DNA from: Frateuria soli
Lineage (GTDB): Bacteria > Pseudomonadota > Gammaproteobacteria > Xanthomonadales > Rhodanobacteraceae
Assembly: GCF_021117385.1 (NCBI RefSeq)
Contig: NZ_CP088252.1
Location: 2,604,001-2,668,000 of the forward strand
Reading direction: 5' to 3'
DNA length: 64,000 nucleotides
Below are positions 7,533-16,644 of the stretch, one piece after another. Positions within the stretch are counted from its first letter, which is position 1; every line of letters begins with the position of its first letter. The notes under the pieces were generated by a model that worked only from the letters and a program-made list of their open reading frames with translations, was not told where the DNA came from and did not search any database. A program made the translations under genes and the position numbers.

Positions 7533-10427
7533 ATGAACCCGGCTCTCCCTTCTCGCGAGCCTGCGACCCTCCCGGCCGACCGGGAAGTGTTGCATCGGGC
7601 GGTCGAGCGACTGTTCGGGGCTCCGGATGCGGGTAGCGTGGCGGCAGTCTGCGAAACGTTGCTATCGGACTGGCACGTGCAGGCCCGCCTGGGCTGGCGC
7701 CAGTTGGGTGGCGAGGAGGCTCCCGCCACCGCAAGCCGGCTGGAACTGGCCGAAGACCCGCAGGGGCTGCGGGTGCTGGTGCTGGAACCGGAAGTGCCGC
7801 TGTCCGAGCCGCTGCGCGAACGACTGGCCTGGTTCGGTCGCCTGGCAGGCACGCGGATGCGCCAGCAGGCCGAGACCGCGCGCCTGTACGAGGCGATTTC
7901 CCGCCTGGCGCTGGCCGAGCGCCTGCAGCGCGCGCTGTTCGCCATCGCCGAGCAGGCCGGCGCCGAGCGCAACATGACCGAAATGATGCGCTCGCTGCAC
8001 GCCATCGTCGGCAGCCTGATGTACGCGGAGAACTTCTACATCGTGCTCTACGACGAAGCCACCGACAGCGTGCGCTTCCCGTACTACGCCGACGCGGCCG
8101 ACCGCGACCCGCCCTCGCCCGAACGCAGCGTGCCGCTGTCCGACCTGGAACACAGCCTGACCTGGAACCTGCTCAAGGGCGGGCTCGCCATGATGGGCTC
8201 GATCGAGGAACTCAACCGCACGGTGCCCGACCGGCTGGTGCTGATCGGGCCGGACTGCGAGCACTGGTTGGGCGTGCCGCTGCTGCGCGAGGCCAAGGTC
8301 GTCGGCGGCATCGTGATCCAGAGCTACCGCGCCGATACGCAATACACCTCGCAGGACCGCGAGCTGCTCTGCTACGTGGCCCAGCATGTGCAGGCCGCGC
8401 TTGAAAAGCGCCAGGCGCATGCCGAGCTGGAACGGCGGGTGGCCGACCGCACGGCCGCCCTGCGCGAGGCCAATCGCGTGCTTCGCCAGCAGGTGCTGCA
8501 GCGCCAGCGCGGCGAGCGGCTGCAGGCGGCGCTGTTCCGCATCGCCGAGCTGGCCAGCACTTCCGAAGGCCTGGACACGTTCTACTCGGCGGTGCACCGC
8601 GTCATCGGCGGCCTGCTGTACGCGCGCAACTTCTATCTCGCGCTGGTCGACGAGGACAGCGGGCAGCTCACCTTCCCCTACTCGGTCGACGAGATCGACA
8701 ACGTGCCCGCTCCGCGCCTGCACGGCAGGGGCGCCACCGAGTACGTGCTGCGCCACGGCAAGCCGCTGCTGGCCGACTCGGCCGAGCTGGAGCGGCTTAC
8801 CGCGATCGGCGAGATAGAGCGCCAGGGCACGCATTCACTGTGCTGGCTGGGTGTGCCGCTGGTGTGGGGCGAGCGGGTGATGGGCGTGCTGGCGGTGCAG
8901 AGCTACACCCCCGAGCACACCTACAACGAGCGCGACCAGGAACTGCTCACCTTCGTCAGCTACCACATCGCCAACGCCTTGCAGCGCAAGCACACCGCCG
9001 AATCGCTCAAGCAGGCCTACGCGGGGCTGGAACGGCGCGTCACCGAGCGCACCCGCGCGCTGGCGCTGGCCAATCGCGACCTGCGCGAACAGATCGCCGA
9101 GCGCGAGCGTGTCGAGCGCCGGCTCAAGTACGAAACGCTGCACGACTCGCTGACTGGCCTGCCCAACCGCACGCTGCTGCTGCAACGCATGGAGCAGGCG
9201 CTGGAGCGCTATCGCAGCGTGCCGGACGAGGGCGGCTTCGCGGTGCTGTTCATCGACCTGGACCGCTTCAAGGTCATCAACGATTCGGTCGGCCACCTGG
9301 TCGGCGACGACCTGCTGTTCCAGGTTGGCGGGCGCATCCGCGCCTGCCTGAAGACCCGCGACGTGGTGGCGCGACTGGGCGGCGACGAGTTCGCCGTGCT
9401 GCTGGAGGGCGTCGCCGACCCAGGCACCGCGGTGGTGGTCGCCGAACGCGTCATCGGCGAGCTGCAGGTACCGTTCCGGCTGGGCGCCAAGGAAATCTTC
9501 ACCTCCGCTTCGATCGGCGTGGCGCTGCCCGGCCCGCATTACCAGAAGCCGGAGGAGTTGCTGCGCGACGCCGACGCGGCGATGTACCGCGCCAAGGACG
9601 AGGGCCGCCATCGCGCGGCCGTGTTCGACGACCGCCTGCGCCGCGAGGCGCTGTCGCTGCTGGAACTGGAAAGCGATCTGCGCCGCGGCCTGGCGCGCAA
9701 CGAGTTCGTGCCGTTCTACCAGCCCATCGTCGCGCTGGAGGACGGTCGCGTGGTCGGCTACGAGGCGCTGCTGCGCTGGCACCATCCCGACCGCGGACTG
9801 CTCGCCCCCGGCGAGTTCCTGATCATCGCCGAGGAAGCCGGCTGCGCCGAGAGCATCGACTGGCAGATCTTCGAGCAGGTCTGCGCGCAGGCACCGGCGC
9901 TGCTGGGCAAGGACGGCTTCGTCAGCATCAACGTGTCCGGCCGCCACTTCCGCGTCCCGGATCTGGACGCACGCCTGCTCGCACTGCTCGCCGAGCACGG
10001 CCTGCCGCCGCGACAGGTACGCATCGAGGTCACCGAGCGCGCGCTGCTGGACAACCCGGCGCAGGTCAAGCGCATCCTGGAGAACATGCGCAGCCGCGGC
10101 GTGCGGGTGGCGCTGGACGATTTCGGTACCGGCTATTCCTCGCTGAGCTACCTGCACCAGTATCCGTTCGAGACGCTGAAGATCGACCGCTCCTTCATCA
10201 CGGAGCTGCCGCGCGAGGGTGACGGCCAGGGCCTGGCCGTGGTGCGCGCGATCCAGGTGCTGGCCGATTCGCTCAACATGCTGGTGATCGCCGAAGGCAT
10301 CGAGGAAGAACACCAGCGCCAATCGCTGATGCGCGTCGGCTGCCGCTACGGCCAGGGCTTCCTGTTCGCCCGCCCGCAGCCGATCAGCGTCTGGCTGCCG
10401 GCCGATCCGACCCCGGCCGTGGCCTGA
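7533..10427 (+). CDS. GAF-GAF-GGDEF-EAL cyclic-di-GMP signalling protein
   Basis: A 964-residue cytosolic protein that probably makes and/or breaks cyclic di-GMP. Two GAF-like sensory domains lie at about residues 130-290 and 325-490. Each is followed by a coiled-coil linker (ERRVADRTAALREANRVL and ERRVTERTRALALANRDL). Then come a diguanylate cyclase domain with intact GGDEF (616-620) and an EAL domain with intact YEALLRW (EAL 744-746), DDFGTGYSSL and LKIDRSFI motifs. The inhibitory site before GGDEF reads KTRD, so the Arg of RxxD is missing. No membrane segment is seen. No partner gene is adjacent, and the ligand of the GAF domains is unknown. Confidence 0.93.
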   Translation: MNPALPSREPATLPADREVLHRAVERLFGAPDAGSVAAVCETLLSDWHVQARLGWRQLGGEEAPATASRLELAEDPQGLRVLVLEPEVPLSEPLRERLAWFGRLAGTRMRQQAETARLYEAISRLALAERLQRALFAIAEQAGAERNMTEMMRSLHAIVGSLMYAENFYIVLYDEATDSVRFPYYADAADRDPPSPERSVPLSDLEHSLTWNLLKGGLAMMGSIEELNRTVPDRLVLIGPDCEHWLGVPLLREAKVVGGIVIQSYRADTQYTSQDRELLCYVAQHVQAALEKRQAHAELERRVADRTAALREANRVLRQQVLQRQRGERLQAALFRIAELASTSEGLDTFYSAVHRVIGGLLYARNFYLALVDEDSGQLTFPYSVDEIDNVPAPRLHGRGATEYVLRHGKPLLADSAELERLTAIGEIERQGTHSLCWLGVPLVWGERVMGVLAVQSYTPEHTYNERDQELLTFVSYHIANALQRKHTAESLKQAYAGLERRVTERTRALALANRDLREQIAERERVERRLKYETLHDSLTGLPNRTLLLQRMEQALERYRSVPDEGGFAVLFIDLDRFKVINDSVGHLVGDDLLFQVGGRIRACLKTRDVVARLGGDEFAVLLEGVADPGTAVVVAERVIGELQVPFRLGAKEIFTSASIGVALPGPHYQKPEELLRDADAAMYRAKDEGRHRAAVFDDRLRREALSLLELESDLRRGLARNEFVPFYQPIVALEDGRVVGYEALLRWHHPDRGLLAPGEFLIIAEEAGCAESIDWQIFEQVCAQAPALLGKDGFVSINVSGRHFRVPDLDARLLALLAEHGLPPRQVRIEVTERALLDNPAQVKRILENMRSRGVRVALDDFGTGYSSLSYLHQYPFETLKIDRSFITELPREGDGQGLAVVRAIQVLADSLNMLVIAEGIEEEHQRQSLMRVGCRYGQGFLFARPQPISVWLPADPTPAVA

Positions 10428-10480
10428 TCCGGCGCCGGGCACGCATCGGCCCACCACGAAGGCAGGCCCAGGCGCACCGG

Positions 10481-11386
10481 CTACTGCGACGTCGTCGGCG
10501 TATCGGCACTCACCCCGCCGACCAGCACGTGCTCCGCATCGATGCGGTCGAACGTGTAGCGCTGCGCGCAGAACTCGCAGATCACCTCGATCTCGCCATC
10601 GCGCGCAGCCAGGGCGGCCTCGACCTCGTCGCGTCCCAGCGAACGCAGCATCGATTCGACCCGCTCGCGCGAGCAACTGCAGCCGAACGCCAGGGGACGC
10701 GGCTCGAACATGCGCACGGTTTCCTCGTGATAGAGGCGGTACAGCAACTGCTCGGGCGCGATGGCCAGCATTTCCTCGCTGCCCAGCGTGCCGGTCAGGT
10801 GCAGTACGCGATCCCAGGCGTCCTCGTCCTCGACCTCGACCGCGCCGTGGCCACCCTCGCCGGGAAGCTTCTGCAACATCAATCCGACCGCGTGCTCACC
10901 ATCGGCCGCCAGCAGCAGGCGCGCGGGCAACTGTTCGGACAGGCGGAAATAGTTCTCCAGCGCCCCGGCCAGCTCCGGCTGGTTGAGCTCCACCAGGCCC
11001 TGGTAGCGCTGGCCGCGCTCGGCGTGACCGATGGTGATCGCCATCACCGCACCCGGCAGCGCGGCCAGGTCCAGCGGTCCGGGCAGCGAATCGTTCCAGC
11101 GCGCCAGGCCACGCAACCGCCCCTGGTCGGTGCACTCGGTGAACAGCAGGCGTAGCGCACCGCTGCTCTTGAGTTCGATCGACAACGCGCCTTCCAGCTT
11201 GATGTTGCCGGTCAGCAGCGCGCTCGCAGCCAGGCTCTGGCCCAGCAGTTCCCGCAGCGGCGCCGGGTAATCCGCGCGCCCGGCGACCTCGCGCCACGCG
11301 GCGCCCAGCCTCACCAGCACACCGCGCACGCCGGCGCGTTCCAGCACGAAGCGATGCAGCACGTCCTCGACAAGCACGGTTTCCAC
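10481..11386 (-). CDS. hslO: Redox-regulated chaperone Hsp33
   Basis: A 301-residue Hsp33, a holdase chaperone switched on by oxidation. The zinc-binding cysteines that act as the redox switch are present as C236-S-C238 and C270-EF-C273. The family segments EQLPARLLL, LYHEETVRMFEPRPLAF and GCSCSRERV are clear. The start is taken as GTG 11386, ten bases after GAGG on the minus strand; a GTG at 11377 is also possible. It is divergent from mtgA, and the short shared region contains a TATACT box (11456-11461) that probably serves mtgA. Confidence 0.93.
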   Translation of the reverse strand: METVLVEDVLHRFVLERAGVRGVLVRLGAAWREVAGRADYPAPLRELLGQSLAASALLTGNIKLEGALSIELKSSGALRLLFTECTDQGRLRGLARWNDSLPGPLDLAALPGAVMAITIGHAERGQRYQGLVELNQPELAGALENYFRLSEQLPARLLLAADGEHAVGLMLQKLPGEGGHGAVEVEDEDAWDRVLHLTGTLGSEEMLAIAPEQLLYRLYHEETVRMFEPRPLAFGCSCSRERVESMLRSLGRDEVEAALAARDGEIEVICEFCAQRYTFDRIDAEHVLVGGVSADTPTTSQ

Positions 11387-11496
11387 GGAAAGACGACCTC
11401 GGCACGGAGAATCGGGTGAGATGGGGACTGCGCCGGCGCAGGACAATGGGCCGCTTATACTCTCCGGGATCGAAACCGAAGGTCGATGCCCAGACG

Positions 11497-12237
11497 ATGC
11501 CACCACCGCGCACCGCCCTACGCCGCCTGCTGCGTCCGCTCGCCATCCTGGCGGTGTCTTGGCTGTCGCTGTCCTGGCTGGTGGTGCTGGTGTTGCGCTT
11601 CGTGCCGCCGTGGACGTCGGCGGTGATGATGGAGCGGCGCGTGGACGCCCGGGTCCAGGGCGAACACGACTTCCACCTGCGCCAGCACTGGGTGGCGTGG
11701 GACCAGGTATCGCCGTACGTACCCCTGGCGATGATCGCGGGCGAGGACCAGAAGTTCCCCTTCCACCACGGCTTCGACCTGGAACAGATCCAGGATGCAC
11801 TCGACGACGCCGACGACGGCAGGCGCCTGCGTGGCGCCAGCACCATCAGCCAGCAGGTCGCCAAGAACCTGTTCCTGTGGAACGGGCGCAGCTTCGTGCG
11901 CAAGGGACTGGAGGCCTATTACACCGTGCTGATCGAGCTGACCTGGCCCAAGCGGCGCATCCTCGAGGTGTACATGAACATCGCGGAGCTGGGCGACGGC
12001 ATCTACGGCGTGGGCGCGGCAAGCGAGGCGTACTTCCACGTGCCGCCGGCGCGGCTTGGCCCGGCGCAGGCGGCACGCCTGGCTGCCGTGCTGCCCAGTC
12101 CGCGCCGCCTGCACGCCGACCGCCCCAGCGCCTACGTCCAGCGCCGCACGCAATGGATCCAGCGACAGATGCAGCACCTGGGTGGCCCCGGCTACCTGGA
12201 CGCCGACCATCCCCCGCGCGTGGGGCGAGGACACTGA
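11497..12237 (+). CDS. mtgA: Monofunctional peptidoglycan transglycosylase
   Basis: A 246-residue MtgA-type glycosyltransferase family 51 enzyme, which polymerises lipid II into glycan strands at the periplasmic face of the inner membrane. A single N-terminal membrane anchor (about 12-35) is followed by the catalytic domain with the GT51 motifs AGEDQKFPFHHGFD (catalytic Glu), GASTISQQVAKNLFLW and KRRILEVYMNIAELG. No transpeptidase domain follows. The ATG at 11497 is used because it precedes the membrane anchor directly. The next gene starts three bases after the stop, so the two form an operon. Confidence 0.94.
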   Translation: MPPPRTALRRLLRPLAILAVSWLSLSWLVVLVLRFVPPWTSAVMMERRVDARVQGEHDFHLRQHWVAWDQVSPYVPLAMIAGEDQKFPFHHGFDLEQIQDALDDADDGRRLRGASTISQQVAKNLFLWNGRSFVRKGLEAYYTVLIELTWPKRRILEVYMNIAELGDGIYGVGAASEAYFHVPPARLGPAQAARLAAVLPSPRRLHADRPSAYVQRRTQWIQRQMQHLGGPGYLDADHPPRVGRGH

Positions 12238-12240
12238 CCC

Positions 12241-13182
12241 ATGATCGAACTGACCGTCGTCGTCCCCGCCTACAACGAGGCGGCCGTGCTCGATGCCTTC
12301 CACCAGCGCCTCGGCGCGGTGCTGGACACGCTGGCGCTGGACAGCGCCGTGCTCTACGTCGACGACGGCAGCACCGACGGCACCTGGATGACGATCGAGG
12401 CGCTGCTGGCCGCTGACCAGCGCGTGCGCGCGCTCAAGCTGTCGCGCAATTTTGGCAAGGAGGCTGCGCTCACGGCCGGCCTGGACCACGTCACCGAGGG
12501 TGCCGCCGTGGTGATCGATGCCGACCTGCAGGACCCGCCCGAGCTGATCCCCGAACTCGTCGCGCGGTGGCGCGAGGGGTTCGACGTGGTGTACGCCACG
12601 CGCAGCGCGCGCGCCGGCGAGACGCGATTGAAGCGCCTCACCGCGGCGGGCTTCTACCGCGCGATGGAACGGCTCTCCGACACTGCGCTCCCGCGCGATA
12701 CCGGCGACTTCCGCCTGCTCTCGCGCCGCGCGCTGGACGCGCTGTCGAGGCTGCGCGAACGCCAGCGCTTCATGAAGGGCCTGTTCGCCTGGATCGGCTA
12801 CCGCCAGACCGCCGTGCACTACCAGCGCGGATCCCGCCACAGCGGCCGTACCAAATGGAACTACTGGCGCCTGACCCAACTGGCCATCGAGGGCATCACC
12901 TCGTTCTCCAGTGCGCCGCTGCGGCTGGCTACCTGGGTTGGCCTGGGATCGTCGCTGCTGGCTTTCGTCTACGGCCTGTGGGTGCTGACCAAGGCGCTGA
13001 TCTGGGGCGACCCGGTGCGCGGCTACCCGACGCTGATGCTGGTGATCCTGTTTCTCGGCGGCGTGCAGTTGCTGGCGCTGGGCGTGATCGGCGAATACCT
13101 GGGCCGCAGCTACGCCGAGAGCAAACAGCGCCCGATCTACTTCGTCGAAGAAGAGCGGCCGGGACACCGACCGGCGCATTGA
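12241..13182 (+). CDS. Family 2 glycosyltransferase (GtrB/DPM-like, membrane-bound)
   Basis: A 313-residue glycosyltransferase that probably moves a sugar from a nucleotide donor to undecaprenyl phosphate. The GT2 domain (about 1-220) carries VVVPAYNEAAVL, DDGSTDGT and the DxD segment DADLQDPPE. The C-terminus has two membrane helices (about 227-255 and 262-290) and ends with the GVIGEYLGRSYAESKQRPIY tail common to GtrB and ArnC-like proteins. It is coupled to mtgA by a three-base gap. No GtrA-like flippase is next to it, unlike the similar genes in the O-antigen island, so its glycan product is unknown. Confidence 0.88.
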   Translation: MIELTVVVPAYNEAAVLDAFHQRLGAVLDTLALDSAVLYVDDGSTDGTWMTIEALLAADQRVRALKLSRNFGKEAALTAGLDHVTEGAAVVIDADLQDPPELIPELVARWREGFDVVYATRSARAGETRLKRLTAAGFYRAMERLSDTALPRDTGDFRLLSRRALDALSRLRERQRFMKGLFAWIGYRQTAVHYQRGSRHSGRTKWNYWRLTQLAIEGITSFSSAPLRLATWVGLGSSLLAFVYGLWVLTKALIWGDPVRGYPTLMLVILFLGGVQLLALGVIGEYLGRSYAESKQRPIYFVEEERPGHRPAH

Positions 13183-13252
13183 CGCAGCGCCGACGAGTCG
13201 GGGCTAGACTCCTCCTACGCGGCCCGCCGCGGCCGGCTGAGGAGCCAAAGGC

Positions 13253-13681
13253 ATGCACCAGGTCAGGCATCTGCTGGAAAGCAAAGGCAACGCCGTATAC
13301 GCCATCCCGCCCGAGGCCCCCGTGCTGGACGCCATCCGGCAGATGGCCGAACGCCGGGTCGGCGCGCTGGTGGTGATGAAGGGAGATGCACTTGCCGGCA
13401 TCGTCTCCGAACGGGACTACGCGCGGAAGGTGATCCTGCAGGGCCGCTCCTCCGCGCAGACCGCGGTCGCCGACATCATGAGTGACGAGCCGCTCACCAT
13501 CTCGCCGGAAACCGACGTGTTCGACTGCATGCGCCTGTGCACCGAGCGTCGCGTGCGCCACCTGCCGGTGGTCGAGGATGGACGCGTGGTCGGCGTGATC
13601 TCCATCGGCGACCTGGTCAAGGCGGTGATCGACGCGCAGGCCGAGCAGATCGAGCAGTTGCAGCGCTACATCACCAGCTGA
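13253..13681 (+). CDS. Two-CBS-domain protein
   Basis: A 142-residue protein made almost wholly of a tandem CBS pair (about 8-62 and 74-130), with the typical VGALVVMKGDALAGIVSERD and RVRHLPVVEDGRVVGVISIG segments. Such stand-alone pairs bind adenine nucleotides and act as energy or nucleotide sensors. The partner is unknown here. A GGCTGAGGAGC segment before the ATG gives a good ribosome binding site. It is probably transcribed on its own. Confidence 0.9.
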   Translation: MHQVRHLLESKGNAVYAIPPEAPVLDAIRQMAERRVGALVVMKGDALAGIVSERDYARKVILQGRSSAQTAVADIMSDEPLTISPETDVFDCMRLCTERRVRHLPVVEDGRVVGVISIGDLVKAVIDAQAEQIEQLQRYITS

Positions 13682-13712
13682 CTGTCCCTGCCCCGCTGCT
13701 GCCCGGATACCT

Positions 13713-13782
13713 CTGCAGGAGCGCACCGCTGCGCGGGACCGCAGGCCTGCGCTCCGGGCGGTCGCACACAGGGGGCGCTCCC
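13713..13782. repeat. Family A palindrome, degenerate copy
   Basis: The left arm CTGCAGGAGCGCACCGCTGC is answered by a right arm containing GTCGCACACAGGGGGCGCTCC. It lies between the convergent CBS and transporter genes and may serve as a terminator for both. Confidence 0.6.
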
Positions 13783-13795
13783 ACGGGAAGCGGGC

Positions 13796-15064
13796 TCAGT
13801 CCCTGGCCAGATCCGGAGCCCGCCCCGCGCGCCGCGCCACCCACGCCGACGCCGTCGCCACGCCGGCACCGATCAGACCCATGCCGCCGATGCCCACGCC
13901 GAACCACGCCAGCAGGCTCACGCCGCTGGTCACCAGCACGTCGCCGAAGCGCCACACGGCGGTCTCGACGAAATTCTTGCCCTTGTAGCGCGTCTCGCGC
14001 GGCACGCGGGTGTACAGCGCATCGACTGCCGGCTTGGTCATGCCGTAGGCGAACCCGCGGGTGATCACCAGCATCACGGCCAGCACCGGCACGGCCAGGC
14101 CAAACAGCCACATGTCGCCGGTGCCGCCCACCGCGACCATCAGCAGAAGGGCGACGTTGACCAGTGCCGGCAGCACCAGGCCCCAACCGGCACCGAAGCG
14201 CACCAGCAACCAGCGCGTCAGCGTCAGCTGGAGTAGTGCGCCGAGCACGTTGGTGGCCAGGTCCAGGTCGTTGTAGAAGGCGGTGCGTGCCACCCGGTCG
14301 GTGAAATGCGCCTTGGCGTAGTCGGCCATCAACGCATAGGCGAGCGTGCCGATGCCGTCCCCCAGCAGCATCAACATGGCCATGTAGCGCAGGAACGGCC
14401 GCGTCCACAGTTCGCGGATGCCGGCCCACAGCGAACCGCCCGTGCCCCGGTCCACCCGGCCGTCGGCAGCCTGCTCGTCGCGGGCCGCCAGCCGCAGCAG
14501 CAGCACCAGGGCCAGCCCCAGGGTGGCCGCCGACACCGCCAGCAGCGGCGCCACGCCGAGCACGTGGACCAGCAGCCGGGTCAGCAGGGGACCGAAGATC
14601 GCCCCGCCCATGCCGCCCAGCGCAATCAGCGGAAACACCCGTCGTGCCTGCCGGCTCTCGAAGATGTCCGCCATGAAACTCCAGAACAGCGACACCACGA
14701 ACAGGTTGAACACGCTGACCCAGACATAGAACACCACGCCCAGCAGCCGCGCGCCGATCCGTTCCTGCACCAGGAACGCCGGCACGAAGGCAACCAGGCA
14801 CAGGATGAAGAAGCTGTAGCTCCAGGCGAGCAGCCGGCGGCGCGAAACATGCGCCACCAGCCAGCCGAATACCGGCGTCAGCACCAGCATCACCGCGAAG
14901 ACCACCGCATAGAACAGCGGCAGCGATTGCGACCCGACCGCGCCGCCCAGTTGGTCGCGCACCGGCCGGATGATGTAGTAGCCGGCCATCACCAGGAAGA
15001 AGGCCAACGTGGAAAGGATCAGCCCGGCGCGCTCGTGGGCGCGGGCGTTGTGGCGCAGGCTCAC
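13796..15064 (-). CDS. Npt1/Npt2-like MFS transporter (ADP/ATP carrier-related)
   Basis: A membrane protein of about 422 residues with roughly 12 hydrophobic segments. The N-terminal segment YYIIRPVRDQLGG resembles the YxLRPxRDxxG signature of ATP/ADP translocase-like carriers. Later helices include FWSFMADIFESRQARRVFP and GFAYGMTKPAVDALYTRVPR, also family-like. The substrate is unknown, and many free-living bacteria carry such proteins annotated only as MFS. The start is uncertain: GTG 15064 is used because the first helix follows about 15 codons later, and no ATG lies near. It stands alone, convergent to the CBS gene. Confidence 0.72.
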   Translation of the reverse strand: MSLRHNARAHERAGLILSTLAFFLVMAGYYIIRPVRDQLGGAVGSQSLPLFYAVVFAVMLVLTPVFGWLVAHVSRRRLLAWSYSFFILCLVAFVPAFLVQERIGARLLGVVFYVWVSVFNLFVVSLFWSFMADIFESRQARRVFPLIALGGMGGAIFGPLLTRLLVHVLGVAPLLAVSAATLGLALVLLLRLAARDEQAADGRVDRGTGGSLWAGIRELWTRPFLRYMAMLMLLGDGIGTLAYALMADYAKAHFTDRVARTAFYNDLDLATNVLGALLQLTLTRWLLVRFGAGWGLVLPALVNVALLLMVAVGGTGDMWLFGLAVPVLAVMLVITRGFAYGMTKPAVDALYTRVPRETRYKGKNFVETAVWRFGDVLVTSGVSLLAWFGVGIGGMGLIGAGVATASAWVARRAGRAPDLARD

Positions 15065-15294
15065 GGAGAGTCCAGCCTCGTGGGGAGCGCAAAGCCTAGC
15101 ACGGGCGGACTTGCCGGCTGCCGCCAGCCGGACGCGAGGCTTCGCGTGGCCCACACCGACCGGCTGAACAACAGCAGCCAGACGCCTGCCTGTTCGCATT
15201 GTGGAGCCGGGCCAAGTGGCCCACAATCCGGAAATCGCGTGCTCCAGGCCGCTTCGTTCCCACTTCACACGTCTTGCGCCGGACTCTTCCAGGC

Positions 15295-16578
15295 ATGCAG
15301 CTTCGTCCGCTTTCCCTGCTGGTCGCCACCCTCCTCGGCATGGCAGCCGCTCCCGCAATGGCTATCTCAACGCCAGCCCTGCCCCCCGCCACCGCTTCGG
15401 CCGGTTCCTCCACGACCACGCAGTCGCTCCCGCCCGAGCGCATGAAGGCGACGCTGGAGGCCTACAGGCAATGGCTCGGCAAGCTCGACAAGCGCGACGC
15501 CGTCGCCGGCCTGGCAACGGCGATCGTGGTCGACGACAAGGTGGTGTTCGAGGGCACCATCGGTTACGCCAATGCGGCCGACAAGGAACCGGTCAAGCCG
15601 GACACCGTCTTCCGCCTCGCCTCGCTGTCCAAGGCCTTCGCCACCGGCCTCGCCGCAATCCTGGTCCAGGACGGCAAACTGGCCTGGGACACGCGACTGG
15701 TCAACGTGCTGCCGTTCTTCAAGCTCAAGAACATGCCGGACACCCAGCGCGCCACCGTCGCCGACATCCTCGGCCAGCGCCTGGGGCTTCCGCGCAATAC
15801 CTACGACAACATGCTCGAGGATGACGTCCCCTACGAGGAGCTGGTGCGCAAGCTCGACCAGGTCGACATGACCTGCGGCGTGGGCCAGTGCTACGGCTAC
15901 CAGAACGTCGCCTTCAGCCTGATCGGCGACGTGGTGTATGCCATGACCGGCAACTTCTTCTACAAGCTGGTCGATCGGCGGATCTTCCTGCCGCTGGGCA
16001 TGTCCACCGCCAGCTACGGTCGCGCCGCACTCGAATCGAGCAAGAGCTGGGCGCGACCGCACCGGCGCACGCGGCGTGGCTGGGTGCCGTTCGAACCGAA
16101 GGAAAACTACTACCGCGTGGCGCCGGCCGCCGGCGTCAACGCTAGCCTGCGCGACATGGAGAAGTGGCTGATCGCGCAGATGGGCGGTCGCCCCGACGTA
16201 CTCTCGCCCTCGACGCTGGACGTGCTGCACACGCCAGGCGTGCGCACCCCGACCGAGCTCCATTCCACGGCGTGGCGCAACGGCCGCATTACTACCGCCT
16301 CCTACGCACTGGGCTGGCGCGTGTTCACCTACGGGGGCGAGACGCTGGTCTATCACGCCGGCGCGGTGGAGGGTTACCGCACCATGATCGGCTTCTTCCC
16401 CAAATACCGCACCGGCGTGGTGACGATGTGGAATGCCGGCGTACCCACGCCGTCGGGCCTGATGCCGATGGTGTTCGACAGCCTGCTCGGCCTGCCGCAC
16501 GTGGATTGGGCAGGGCTGGAAAAAAGCGTTCCCGATCGCCCGCGCAGAACGCGCACGGGACGTCACCGCCGCCATTGA
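15295..16578 (+). CDS. Serine beta-lactamase-like hydrolase, exported
   Basis: A 427-residue exported protein of the class C beta-lactamase/PBP4 superfamily. It starts with a signal peptide (MQLRPLSLLVATLLGMAAAP, cleavage near residue 23). The catalytic motifs are S110-LS-K113 (SxxK), Y202-Q-N204 (YxN) and H354-A-G356, which takes the place of the KTG box. An HxG third motif is common in esterases and peptidases of this family, so it need not be an antibiotic-degrading enzyme. The ATG at 15295 opens the signal peptide. A strong terminator follows 20 bases after the stop. Confidence 0.87.
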   Translation: MQLRPLSLLVATLLGMAAAPAMAISTPALPPATASAGSSTTTQSLPPERMKATLEAYRQWLGKLDKRDAVAGLATAIVVDDKVVFEGTIGYANAADKEPVKPDTVFRLASLSKAFATGLAAILVQDGKLAWDTRLVNVLPFFKLKNMPDTQRATVADILGQRLGLPRNTYDNMLEDDVPYEELVRKLDQVDMTCGVGQCYGYQNVAFSLIGDVVYAMTGNFFYKLVDRRIFLPLGMSTASYGRAALESSKSWARPHRRTRRGWVPFEPKENYYRVAPAAGVNASLRDMEKWLIAQMGGRPDVLSPSTLDVLHTPGVRTPTELHSTAWRNGRITTASYALGWRVFTYGGETLVYHAGAVEGYRTMIGFFPKYRTGVVTMWNAGVPTPSGLMPMVFDSLLGLPHVDWAGLEKSVPDRPRRTRTGRHRRH

Positions 16579-16598
16579 GAACCCGATGCCGGACATGA

Positions 16599-16625
16599 AA
16601 AAGGCGGCGCCCGGCGCCGCCTTTT
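16599..16625. terminator. Bidirectional intrinsic terminator
   Basis: A twelve-base perfect stem (AAAAGGCGGCGC at 16599-16610, GCGCCGCCTTTT at 16614-16625) with a three-base loop and T runs on both strands separates the convergent beta-lactamase-like and TonB-like genes. Confidence 0.92.
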
Positions 16626-16644
16626 CCGTCCCCGCGCCATCGGC

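Noticed and set aside
8835-10676. Long minus-strand open frame opposite the GGDEF-EAL gene
   Set aside because: Same reason: a composition-driven shadow of an intact gene, running past its end only by chance.
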